Of a DNA stretch of 34,004 nucleotides, positions 1 through 8,935 are shown one piece after another (position 1 is the first letter of the stretch; each line of letters opens with the position of its first letter). A program made the translations under genes and the position numbers. The notes under the pieces are model-generated. The model was not told the origin of the DNA. It was given only the letters and a program-made list of their open reading frames with translations, and searched no databases. The DNA comes from an uncultured Bacilli bacterium (GTDB taxonomy: Bacteria; Bacillota_I; Bacilli_A; RF39; UBA660), in NCBI GenBank assembly GCA_947599755.1, contig CANQFO010000003.1, positions 1 through 34,004 of the forward strand, given 5' to 3'.

Positions 1-638
1 CCCCAGAAGTAATTAAAAATACAAATATCAAGTTAGTTCACCGATTAACATCAGGAGATGATCGAGAACTAATTGGAAATACAATGTCTGCAACTCCTAT
101 GCAAGTCGATGCCATGGCAACATTAACACAAGGTGGAGCATTCATGAATTATGAGGGATTATTAAGACCTTTTCAATTACAAGTTCATTATACGAAAGAA
201 CATGATATCCCTGCACCAAGCAATTATGAATTATATGATATTATGGATAAAATAGGAACGTATCATCAATTAAAAATGGGAATGATTGAACGAGAAGGAA
301 AAGGAATTATCAACTCAATCGAACACCTATATTTAGGTCTTGATGCCTTTTATCATCATTTAGAAACATATCAATATGAAGAACCAGGATTAGAAAATAA
401 AATTAAACAAATGAATATTATTGTTGAAGAATACCGAAAAGAATTAATTAAAATTCAAGATCAATATCTTGAATATTTGACCAAAACAGAAAATCATGAA
501 AATTTTGAAAATCAAAAGAAATCGATTAGTGAACAAATTCAAATTGCTTCTGCTCAATTTATGAACATCGTGGAAAAAAACAAAAAATTAGTTGCTATAA
601 AAATAGATCAAATGAGAAAAGAAGGGATAGAAATATGA
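1..638 (+). CDS. HerA/DUF87-type ATPase, C-terminal part (5' end outside window)
   Basis: The frame is open upstream of the listed ATG to the window edge: PEVIKNTNIKLVHRLTSGDDRELIGNTMSATPMQVDAMATLTQGGAFMNYEGLLRPFQLQV, resembling the C-terminal motif region of HerA-like ATPases (kn-n-k-vHRl-s-dDre-ig...L-GeA). A helical tail follows. Confidence 0.65.
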   Translation, partial: PEVIKNTNIKLVHRLTSGDDRELIGNTMSATPMQVDAMATLTQGGAFMNYEGLLRPFQLQVHYTKEHDIPAPSNYELYDIMDKIGTYHQLKMGMIEREGKGIINSIEHLYLGLDAFYHHLETYQYEEPGLENKIKQMNIIVEEYRKELIKIQDQYLEYLTKTENHENFENQKKSISEQIQIASAQFMNIVEKNKKLVAIKIDQMRKEGIEI

Positions 639-1120
639 AAAATCATAAAATGACTATTGAAGAGATTAGAAAAGAGCATATGGAAGTAGGAGAAAGAGTT
701 ACGGATACGCAAAATAAATATAAAAAAGCTAAAGAAAATGAAAGAATTGCTGCTAATTTAAAAGAGACAATTGAAAATACGGATTTGCCAGAAGATTATC
801 GAAATTCTTTGCGAAGTAAATTTGCTGAAGCTTCGGTGCAATTTACTGATGCCAAAAATGAATTAAAAGAAGAATTGAATACGTTGCAAAAAAGGACTAA
901 TGAGTTACAAGAGATTGCGAATGAAACAGCGAAAGATATATCAGGAGCGAAAGAGGATATTAGTAAAGTAGGAACAAAAGATGATGATCGTAATATTATC
1001 TTAAAGTTAAGACAAAAATTAGTAGAAACCAGTAATGGTGAATTTAATGAATGGCAACATCAAGAGCAAGATTTTGCTAGAATGAATAAAGAAGTAGAGC
1101 AAATGAAAGATAATTTATAA
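635..1120 (+). CDS. Small coiled-coil protein, unknown function
   Basis: ORF overlaps the upstream stop by 4 bp (ATGA); 161 aa, Lys/Glu-rich helical heptad-like sequence, no Cys. Confidence 0.75.
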   Translation: MKNHKMTIEEIRKEHMEVGERVTDTQNKYKKAKENERIAANLKETIENTDLPEDYRNSLRSKFAEASVQFTDAKNELKEELNTLQKRTNELQEIANETAKDISGAKEDISKVGTKDDDRNIILKLRQKLVETSNGEFNEWQHQEQDFARMNKEVEQMKDNL

Positions 1121-1133
1121 AGGTGGTATAAAA

Positions 1134-1607
1134 ATGAAAGGATTAGATGCTAGAGCAACCCGTCAAAAAATCGAAAGTCTTAAAGAAAAAACAGAAACAG
1201 AAGATCAAAATATAGATAAGCTAAATCGTAATAAAGATGCACTATCGGAGATGAAAAATTCCATTGAAGGGCTAGATGATTTTACTAGAGGATTACTAGA
1301 AAACGAAATTCAAAATTCCGAAACAGCCAATGATCAAGAAATCGCTCAATCTGAAACAAAAATAGAAAAAACCCAAGAAGAACTACAAGAAATAAGTAAT
1401 GAAGCAAATGAAAATTTAGAAAAAGTGAGTGATTCCAGTCAAAAAATTAATGAAATTGCTCAAGCAGCTAAAGAAACAGGATTAGATTTATCAAAAGTAA
1501 GCGATGTAGCCAATGAACAATTAAAAGATTGGAAAGAAGAAGCTCTAAATGCTGAAAATTTACAAAAAATGATGAATGCAGTTAGAGATAAATATCATCA
1601 TCAATGA
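1134..1607 (+). CDS. Small coiled-coil protein, possible paralog of the preceding ORF
   Basis: AGGTGG Shine-Dalgarno upstream; 157 aa; shares an ELQEI(A/S)NEA-like segment with the 635..1120 product. Confidence 0.75.
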   Translation: MKGLDARATRQKIESLKEKTETEDQNIDKLNRNKDALSEMKNSIEGLDDFTRGLLENEIQNSETANDQEIAQSETKIEKTQEELQEISNEANENLEKVSDSSQKINEIAQAAKETGLDLSKVSDVANEQLKDWKEEALNAENLQKMMNAVRDKYHHQ

Positions 1608-2347
1608 AAAAAACATTAACATTAGCTTTTTTCGGAGAAATTCCTTCATATACAGTAATGGCATCTATAGGTTTTTTAATTACAAGTGTAGTGATGCTCT
1701 ATTATGAAATAAAAGCTGGATATGAAATCAAAAAAATAACCAAAAAGCATATCATTTGTATTATTGGATTATTAATCGGAATGAAATTATTTGGTATGCT
1801 CTCAGTATTTTTAGATATGTTAATCAATAGTCGAAAAATTGATTTTTACGAAATTATCAATTCAGGAATTGTATTTTATGGAGGGTTACTAGGATATTAT
1901 ATAGTCAGAAGAATGATTACCAAAAACGAAATTAATAAAAGTGTCTTTGATATATTAGCCTTTTGTTTTCCTATGTTTTCAATATTTGGTAGAATCGGTT
2001 GTTTTTTGGCAGGTTGCTGTTACGGGATGCCTTCTCATTCTATTATTGCGGTTCCTATGCCATCAGAAAACGGTGAAATCATAAATCGTATACCGACACA
2101 ATTAATAGAAGCCCTGTTTAATGTAGGATTGACCATAACATTTATAATTTTATATCATAAAAAACAAAAAAAAGATGGGAAAAACGTTTATTGGTATTTT
2201 CTCTCTTATTCCATATTTAGATTTGTGATTGAATTCTTTAGAGGAGATAAAATCAGGGGAGTTTATGGAATATTGTCATTTAGTCAAATCATTAGTATTT
2301 TCTTATTCATATATAGTATTGATAAATTAAAAAAAAGGAGTGAGTAG
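1604..2347 (+). CDS. Prolipoprotein diacylglyceryl transferase (Lgt)-like membrane protein
   Basis: Multi-TM; GIVFYGGLLGYY, FGRIGCFLAGCCYGMPS, RIPTQLIEA, YSIFRFVIEFFRGD and LSFSQIISI match the Lgt family layout; 4-bp ATGA overlap with the upstream ORF. Confidence 0.75.
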   Translation: MKKTLTLAFFGEIPSYTVMASIGFLITSVVMLYYEIKAGYEIKKITKKHIICIIGLLIGMKLFGMLSVFLDMLINSRKIDFYEIINSGIVFYGGLLGYYIVRRMITKNEINKSVFDILAFCFPMFSIFGRIGCFLAGCCYGMPSHSIIAVPMPSENGEIINRIPTQLIEALFNVGLTITFIILYHKKQKKDGKNVYWYFLSYSIFRFVIEFFRGDKIRGVYGILSFSQIISIFLFIYSIDKLKKRSE

Positions 2348-2349
2348 TC

Positions 2350-4134
2350 GTGTTACAAATAATCATGAAAGGAATAAAAAGAGCCATAGCATATGGAATT
2401 ATGGTAGGAGGAGGAATTGCTGCAACAGGATATTTGGGAGTGGAATGTCTTGAATGTGCATGTGGTTCATGTATAGGATCATCAACCTATAGTAGTTGGA
2501 TTAATGCAGGGTTCTCCATTGGTTTGTTTGTGGGAATCATTGCTGCAATTTATGGATTTATTGCTGGAGTAGCTCAAGCATCAAGTGATGCTAAAGAAGA
2601 AAAGATCAATAATCAAAAAAAATGGGTTAATACTGTAAATAATGAAATAGCCAATATTAAAAATTTATTAGAATCAGGACAAAATGCAAATAATGAAATT
2701 CAAAGATGCCTAAATTATATAGGACAAACACAATTATGGATGGATAACAAATTTATTAGTAAAAATATAGAACCAGCAAGACAAAAACTAAAGAATCAAG
2801 TATTTGCTATTGATCAAATTAGTATGAATAATGAAGGGGCAGGGGAGTTAACGAAAGTCAAAAATATTTTAAACGCAAGAAATATTTTACAGTCTGAAAC
2901 TAATTATCAGAAAAAAATAAATAATATCAATCAATTACTGCAATATATAGGAAATGCTTCAAATGTTATTAGTATGTATCCTTATGGGAAATTAACGCCA
3001 AATTTTGAACAAAATCTAGAAAAATATAGTCAAGAAAAAAATTTATATGAAGATTTATTAGAAAAGGAAACTAAAATTTTTGAAAATGCTGTAGAACATG
3101 CTGAATTATTAACAAAAGAATTACTAGAAGAAATTGAAGTATGTATGTATCAAGTAGTAAGAGAAAAGCCATACAATGCTGATAAATTTAACAAAATTCA
3201 AGCATTTTATGATTTCTTTAAAAATAAATATGCCATTCAAGAAAAGTATGATGATATAGAAGTGATTACGATTAAAGCACCGGATAGTTTATATAATGAG
3301 TTATATACATACAAATCAATGGGAGAAAGTGTCGTTAATAGTAAGAAAAATTATATTATGGAACAAGTAAATAATCGAATTAATTATCAAATTCAAGGAT
3401 CAACAGCTTTAAATATTGCAGCGGCATTGAAGAATTTAGGGTTGTTTGAATTAGAAAAAGAAATTTTAATTAACTATGTGGGAAGAGGAATCCAAGTAAG
3501 TGATAAAATTCAAAATCGAATTCGATATTTAGAAACAGATACTAGAAATGGAAAAATTGGTCAAATTCATGAAATTGAAACACAAGGATTTGCTTATGAT
3601 TTTGCATCTAGTACTTGGAATGATGATGATATTCAAGCTTTCTTTAGGAATTTGGCTTATCAAGAAAAGAAATTAAATTATTCTTTAGTCATTGAAGATT
3701 GGAAGAAAACTTTACCAATATTAAGTAAAGTTCAATTATCAGATGAAATTATTTGTAGTGAATTAAAGAAAATGTTACAGGAAGAATATGATGGTGAAAT
3801 TGATTGTTCTGTAACTAAAACGATAGCTTTGTCAGAAAGTAGTAATGAAGAACAACAAGCCATTGTATTTCAAAGTAGTCATGAAGAATATAATCGAGAA
3901 ATTACTTTTATTTTAAGTTGTATTAAAGTAGGGAAAAACTTAAGTATTCGAATCTTTACTTTATTTACCCCAAGTACAAAAACTACTACTGAGCAAGATT
4001 TGAAAGAAGCTTTGACTATTAAGAAAGGATTAAATCCAAAAAATACTGCTTATATTGAGGGACTAAAAGAATCTATATTAGAAACTTTAGAAAAATACTT
4101 AAAAAAGGAAACAACATCTAATGATATTTATTAA
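2350..4134 (+). CDS. Membrane-anchored protein with N-terminal Cys cluster and long helical cytoplasmic or extracytoplasmic region
   Basis: GTG start preceded by AAAAAAGGAG; two N-terminal TM helices flanking ECLECACGSC; 594 aa. Confidence 0.75.
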   Translation: MLQIIMKGIKRAIAYGIMVGGGIAATGYLGVECLECACGSCIGSSTYSSWINAGFSIGLFVGIIAAIYGFIAGVAQASSDAKEEKINNQKKWVNTVNNEIANIKNLLESGQNANNEIQRCLNYIGQTQLWMDNKFISKNIEPARQKLKNQVFAIDQISMNNEGAGELTKVKNILNARNILQSETNYQKKINNINQLLQYIGNASNVISMYPYGKLTPNFEQNLEKYSQEKNLYEDLLEKETKIFENAVEHAELLTKELLEEIEVCMYQVVREKPYNADKFNKIQAFYDFFKNKYAIQEKYDDIEVITIKAPDSLYNELYTYKSMGESVVNSKKNYIMEQVNNRINYQIQGSTALNIAAALKNLGLFELEKEILINYVGRGIQVSDKIQNRIRYLETDTRNGKIGQIHEIETQGFAYDFASSTWNDDDIQAFFRNLAYQEKKLNYSLVIEDWKKTLPILSKVQLSDEIICSELKKMLQEEYDGEIDCSVTKTIALSESSNEEQQAIVFQSSHEEYNREITFILSCIKVGKNLSIRIFTLFTPSTKTTTEQDLKEALTIKKGLNPKNTAYIEGLKESILETLEKYLKKETTSNDIY

Positions 4135-4167
4135 TATATTTTAGTATTGTGGAGTATCAATATGATT

Positions 4168-4201
4168 GAATGATAGAAGAAATTTTATCATTCTTTTCTT
4201 C
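4168..4201 (+). terminator. Rho-independent terminator
   Basis: Stem GAATGATA / TATCATTC followed by TTTTCTTC and a T-rich tract. Confidence 0.6.
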
Positions 4202-4253
4202 TTTTTTTTCCTTTATTTTCTTTTTCTTATTTAGATTATTTTTCTAAAATATG

Positions 4254-4282
4254 TTGATGTCCTTTTCATTTATCGATATAAT
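4254..4282 (+). promoter_or_regulatory. Sigma-A-like promoter for the 4370..8862 operon
   Basis: TTGATG - 17 bp - TATAAT. Confidence 0.6.
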
Positions 4283-4369
4283 GAATTTATACAGTTTATC
4301 GGGAATGAGGCATACAAAATTAAAGATTAGAACAAAATGGAAAGGTAAGTAAATTACCAGGAAGTAAAA

Positions 4370-5095
4370 ATGGAAAAAAAAGTTTACGAAACAAGAAAAG
4401 GGGTAGAAGAAATACTTTCTAACCAAACTAGTGAAGATACGATTGAGGTAATAGAAATTATGAACATCCTCGCTCCTATTGCCCAAAAATGGCAAAAATT
4501 ATTAAATGTATTAATTGAAGAATCAGAAGATTTTGATAATCATAGTAAGGTTCATAAAATTATTAAAAAAAATCATCAAGTAAAAAATTACTATGTATTG
4601 TATAGTGGAATATGGGATTATTTATGTATGGATATTGATCAAGAAGAAAGAGTAGAATTAGGGCAAAATTTAGCACCGTTAGGAATGGATTTTTTTGTTC
4701 AATATTTTGATCAAAAATATCTTGCCCATCCAGAAGTTATTTATTATTCACTAAATATTACTAAAGAAGGGTTAAAAAAGATATTTTACATTTTGGAAAA
4801 TAATCCAGAATTATTGGAAGAGCCAAAATTTTATTATCAGTTTAGAGGAGGCAATCAGGAAACTATTCGTTTTCTTTTCAATGCAACAACTGCGGAAGTA
4901 AGAATCAAAATAGAAAGTAAAGGAAAAGAATTAAGTGATTTATTTTTAGATAAAGGGTTAACCTTAATTGGAACATCAACTTCATTAAAAAATATAAACG
5001 ATTTTAAGCAAATGATAGATGATATTACTAAGATAAAATTACCGAAAAAAATTATTCCTAAAGTATATCAGAAAACAAAAGGAAAGAAGGATTGA
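4370..5095 (+). CDS. Hypothetical protein
   Basis: 241-aa ORF downstream of a promoter and an AGGAAG ribosome-binding site; no recognised domain. Confidence 0.7.
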   Translation: MEKKVYETRKGVEEILSNQTSEDTIEVIEIMNILAPIAQKWQKLLNVLIEESEDFDNHSKVHKIIKKNHQVKNYYVLYSGIWDYLCMDIDQEERVELGQNLAPLGMDFFVQYFDQKYLAHPEVIYYSLNITKEGLKKIFYILENNPELLEEPKFYYQFRGGNQETIRFLFNATTAEVRIKIESKGKELSDLFLDKGLTLIGTSTSLKNINDFKQMIDDITKIKLPKKIIPKVYQKTKGKKD

Positions 5096-5099
5096 AATT

Positions 5100-6332
5100 A
5101 TGGAAAAGATAACAGTGATTGGAGGAGGAGCTTCTGGATTAATTGCAGCTATTTATGCAAAAACAGAGAATAATGAAGTAACGATATTAGAAAGAAATCC
5201 AGAATGTGGGAAAAAAATTTTGATCACTGGTAATGGTAGATGTAATTATTGGAATCAGGATCAAGCATTTATCCATTATCATAGTAAGAATCAAGAAAAA
5301 ATATCTTCTATTTTAACTAAAGAAAATCAACAAGAAATATTATCTTTTTTTGATCAAATAGGAATCATTCCTAAAATTAAAAATGGTTATTATTATCCAT
5401 TTTCTAATCAAGCAGTAACCATTCAACATGCTTTAATTCAAGAAGCAAAAAAGAAAAATGTAACGATAATCAAAAATTGTTTAGTAACCAAACTAACAAA
5501 GAACAAAGATAAATTTTTTCTTACTACTTCTATGGGAAAAATGGAATCAGATAAAGTAATCATTGCAACAGGATCATATGCTCATCCCAAAACAGGATCA
5601 ACAGGAATTGGATATGAATTAGCCAAAAAAATGAATCATACTATTATTCCTCCTTTACCATCGTTGGTTCAATTAAAAGCGGATTTAGGATCACTAAAAA
5701 AGTGGAAAGGAATTAGAACAGATGCTATTTTAACCTTAATCGAAGATGATCAGGAAATCAGACAAGAGCAAGGAGAAGTTCAATTAACAGAATATGGAAT
5801 TAGTGGAATATGTACGCTAAATTTAAGTTATCATGTTGCAATAGGATTAGCATCAGGAAAAAAAGAAAGGATTAAACTTAATTTTTTTCCATTTTTCCCT
5901 TCCCAATCACCAAAGCAAATTCAAGATTGGTTGAGCGAAAGAGAAAAAAGATGTCCTGATGATACGTTAGGAGAATCATTAGAAAAAATTCTCAATTATC
6001 AATTAGTTGATGTATTATTGCATGATAATAAAGAGCAAAAAGAAAAAAAATGGCATCAATTAACAGAACAAGAACAAGAACAAATCATAAAAAAAATTAC
6101 GGCTTTAGAAATTAGTATGATTGGAACAAATTCTTTTGAAGAAGCTCAAGTATGCAGTGGAGGTGTTCCTTTAACTGAGATTAAGGTAGAAACAATGGAA
6201 TCTCAAAAAATCAAAAATCTTTATTTTACGGGAGAAATATTAGATGTTGTCGGAGACTGTGGAGGATATAATTTAAGCTTTGCCTGGATATCTGGAATGC
6301 TAGCAGGTAAAGCAGTAAGGAGTAATCAATGA
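5100..6332 (+). CDS. HI0933/BaiN-like NAD(P)/FAD-dependent oxidoreductase
   Basis: ITVIGGGASGLIAAIYA dinucleotide-binding motif, GKKILITGNGRCN, C-terminal YFTGEILDVVGDCGGYNLSFAWISG. Confidence 0.9.
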   Translation: MEKITVIGGGASGLIAAIYAKTENNEVTILERNPECGKKILITGNGRCNYWNQDQAFIHYHSKNQEKISSILTKENQQEILSFFDQIGIIPKIKNGYYYPFSNQAVTIQHALIQEAKKKNVTIIKNCLVTKLTKNKDKFFLTTSMGKMESDKVIIATGSYAHPKTGSTGIGYELAKKMNHTIIPPLPSLVQLKADLGSLKKWKGIRTDAILTLIEDDQEIRQEQGEVQLTEYGISGICTLNLSYHVAIGLASGKKERIKLNFFPFFPSQSPKQIQDWLSEREKRCPDDTLGESLEKILNYQLVDVLLHDNKEQKEKKWHQLTEQEQEQIIKKITALEISMIGTNSFEEAQVCSGGVPLTEIKVETMESQKIKNLYFTGEILDVVGDCGGYNLSFAWISGMLAGKAVRSNQ

Positions 6333-7936
6333 TAAGAATTAGACAATTAAAATTAAGTGTTTTAGAACCGGAAGAAAAATTAATTTCTAAAATAAAAAAA
6401 GTATTATCGATTGAAGAGAGTGATATTTTCTCTTGGCAAATTCGAAAAAAATCTATTGATGCAAGGAAAAAAGATCAACTATGTTATGTTTATGAGATTG
6501 ATGTTGAAGTAAAGAATGAATATGAGATATTGAAAAAGAAATCATCAAAAGATATATTTTCTTCTCCAAAGGAAACTTATCAATTTCCCCTATCGGGAAA
6601 AATTCCTTTGCCTGGAAGACCGATTATAGTAGGAACAGGTCCAGCAGGATTATTTTGTGCTTATTTTTTAGCTGAAAATGGATATTTTCCTATTGTGATA
6701 GAGCAAGGAGAACCTATTGAAAGAAGAGTAAAAACAGTGGAGGAATTTTTTCAAACTGGTAAGCTCAATTTCCAATCTAATGTTCAGTTTGGAGAAGGAG
6801 GAGCAGGTACTTTTTCTGATGGTAAACTTAATACCATGATTAAAGATAAACATTATCGTGGAAAAAAAGTATTGGAATTGTTTGTAGAAAATGGTGCTCC
6901 AAAAGAAATTTTATATGAAAGTAAACCTCATATTGGAACTGATAGATTACGAGAGGTAATCAAGAAAATAAGAGAGAAGATTATTGCTAATGGAGGGGAG
7001 TTTCGGTATTTAACCAAACTCACCAATATTCGCATTCATGATGGGAAAATTACGGATATTGAAATTAATCATCAAGAATGGATTCCCTGTTCACTTTTGG
7101 TATTAGCCATTGGTCATAGTTCAAGAGATACCATAGAAATGCTTGAAAAAAATAATTTAAAGATAGTTCCAAAACCATTTGCAGTAGGAATTAGAATTGA
7201 ACATAAGCAAGAAATGATCAATCAAGCTCAATACGGAAAATATGCTTCTTATTTACCACCTGCTAGTTATAAATTAACCTATACGACGAAAGAAAAAAGA
7301 GGAGTTTATTCATTTTGCATGTGCCCTGGTGGATATGTGATCAATGCTTCTTCTGAACCTAACATGTTAGCGATTAATGGGATGAGTAATTATCAAAGGG
7401 AAACAGAGAATGCTAATAGTGCATTAGTTGTAACTGTATCTCCCAAAGATTTTGGTACTGATCCTCTTGATGGAATAAGATTTCAAAGAAATTTAGAAAA
7501 AAAAGCTTATGAAAAGGGTCAAGGAAAAATTCCTATTCAGCGATATCAAGATTTTAAAGAAAATAAAGTTACTACTAGACTTGGTCAAATCAAACCTGTA
7601 ACGAAAGGAGACTATACTTTTGCTAATTTAAATGAAATTTTTCCCAAAGAGATTACCCATGCATTAAAAGAAGCAATAGAGGTATTTGATCATCAAATAA
7701 AAGGATATGCCTTAAATGATGCGATTTTATTAGGAGTAGAAAGTAGGACTTCTTCACCAGTTAGAATCGAAAGAGATGAAGAAGGAGTAGCAAATATAAA
7801 AGGAATTTACCCATGTGGGGAAGGAGCTGGATATGCTGGAGGAATTACTTCATCTGCAATAGATGGAATTAAGGTAGCAGAATGGATTGCAAAAAAATAT
7901 AAAAATAAAGAAGATGAAGAAGAGAGGATAAAATGA
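6329..7936 (+). CDS. FAD-dependent dehydrogenase, COG2509-like
   Basis: PIIVGTGPAGLFCAYFLAENG, SNVQFGEGGAGTFSDGKLNT, PHIGTDRLR, GVESRTSSPVRI, IYPCGEGAGYAGGITSSAIDGI; 4-bp overlap with the upstream ORF. Confidence 0.88.
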   Translation: MIRIRQLKLSVLEPEEKLISKIKKVLSIEESDIFSWQIRKKSIDARKKDQLCYVYEIDVEVKNEYEILKKKSSKDIFSSPKETYQFPLSGKIPLPGRPIIVGTGPAGLFCAYFLAENGYFPIVIEQGEPIERRVKTVEEFFQTGKLNFQSNVQFGEGGAGTFSDGKLNTMIKDKHYRGKKVLELFVENGAPKEILYESKPHIGTDRLREVIKKIREKIIANGGEFRYLTKLTNIRIHDGKITDIEINHQEWIPCSLLVLAIGHSSRDTIEMLEKNNLKIVPKPFAVGIRIEHKQEMINQAQYGKYASYLPPASYKLTYTTKEKRGVYSFCMCPGGYVINASSEPNMLAINGMSNYQRETENANSALVVTVSPKDFGTDPLDGIRFQRNLEKKAYEKGQGKIPIQRYQDFKENKVTTRLGQIKPVTKGDYTFANLNEIFPKEITHALKEAIEVFDHQIKGYALNDAILLGVESRTSSPVRIERDEEGVANIKGIYPCGEGAGYAGGITSSAIDGIKVAEWIAKKYKNKEDEEERIK

Positions 7937-8862
7937 TAAAAATAGTAAATAAAATAGAAAATGCTAATTGTATTACTCATAGTGGAACAATGCATGCAGA
8001 TGACGTATTCGCAACTGCTTTTTTAGAATTATATTTAAAAGAAATTCAAGTATTTCGAGCCTCATCTATTGATCAAAAAGATCAAGGAAAGGAAATCTAC
8101 ATCTATGATATCGGACGAGGAAAATTCGATCATCATCAAGAAGATGCTCAAAAAAGAAGCAATGGAATTTCTTATTCTTCAATAGGATTATTATGGAAAG
8201 AATATGGAAAAGACTATTTGCATCGAGAACAAATTCAAAATTCAGAGGAAGTTTACGAAGAAGTGGATAAAAATTTAATTGAAGGAATTGATGCGATTGA
8301 TAATGGAATATTTCCTAAAATAGAGGCAAATTATAAGGTAAAAACAATTTGTGATGTCATTAAATTATTTAATCCGAGCTATCAAAGTCAACAAGAAGAA
8401 TCTATACAATTTTTAAAAGCAGTAAACGTTGCCAAAGAAATATTTTTAGAAGAAATTAAAACTGAAGAAGGAAAGATAAAAGCCAAAAAACAAGTATTAG
8501 AAAAATTATCTAAAATCAAAAATCATACTTTAATATTAGAAGAATTTATGCCTTATGAAGAAACAATTTTAAAGGAAAAAGAAGGACAAGAAATTGCTTT
8601 TGTGATTTATCCATCTAATAGAGGAGGATATGCGATCAAAACAGTTCCTAAGAGTATGGAAGATAAAACGAAAAAGGTAGAATTTCCAGAAGAATGGGCA
8701 GGGTTAGAAAAGGAAGAATTAGAAAAAATTAGTGGAATAAAAGGAATTGAATTTTGTCATCGAGGTAGATTTTTAGTTACTTGTAAAACCAAAGAAATTG
8801 CTCAAAAAATTGTAGAAGTAGTATTGAAAAAAGAGCAGAAAGAACAAGATCAGGTTGTATAG
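7933..8862 (+). CDS. MYG1 family protein (DHH-like metal-dependent hydrolase)
   Basis: THSGTMHADDVFATAFLEL and DIGRGKFDHHQEDA...GISYSSIGLLWKEYG; 4-bp overlap with the upstream ORF. Confidence 0.85.
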   Translation: MIKIVNKIENANCITHSGTMHADDVFATAFLELYLKEIQVFRASSIDQKDQGKEIYIYDIGRGKFDHHQEDAQKRSNGISYSSIGLLWKEYGKDYLHREQIQNSEEVYEEVDKNLIEGIDAIDNGIFPKIEANYKVKTICDVIKLFNPSYQSQQEESIQFLKAVNVAKEIFLEEIKTEEGKIKAKKQVLEKLSKIKNHTLILEEFMPYEETILKEKEGQEIAFVIYPSNRGGYAIKTVPKSMEDKTKKVEFPEEWAGLEKEELEKISGIKGIEFCHRGRFLVTCKTKEIAQKIVEVVLKKEQKEQDQVV

Positions 8863-8877
8863 AAACCCAAAAAATTC

Positions 8878-8906
8878 TTGCTTTATTGGATAAAATATGA
8901 TATAAT
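8878..8906 (+). promoter_or_regulatory. Sigma-A promoter with extended -10
   Basis: TTGCTT - 17 bp - TATAAT with upstream TGA (TGATATAAT). Confidence 0.75.
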
Positions 8907-8935
8907 GTGAAGCGGAAAAAGAGGGGGTAGAAAAA

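Noticed and set aside
4244-4495. 83-aa minus-strand ORF
   Set aside because: Phe/Tyr-rich, overlaps the promoter and start of the 4370 gene on the opposite strand; no support.
6065-6090. GAACAAGAACAAGAACAA short repeat (and similar runs near 25323 and 29983)
   Set aside because: Simple Glu/Gln codon repetition in AT-rich genes, not a structured repeat or CRISPR.
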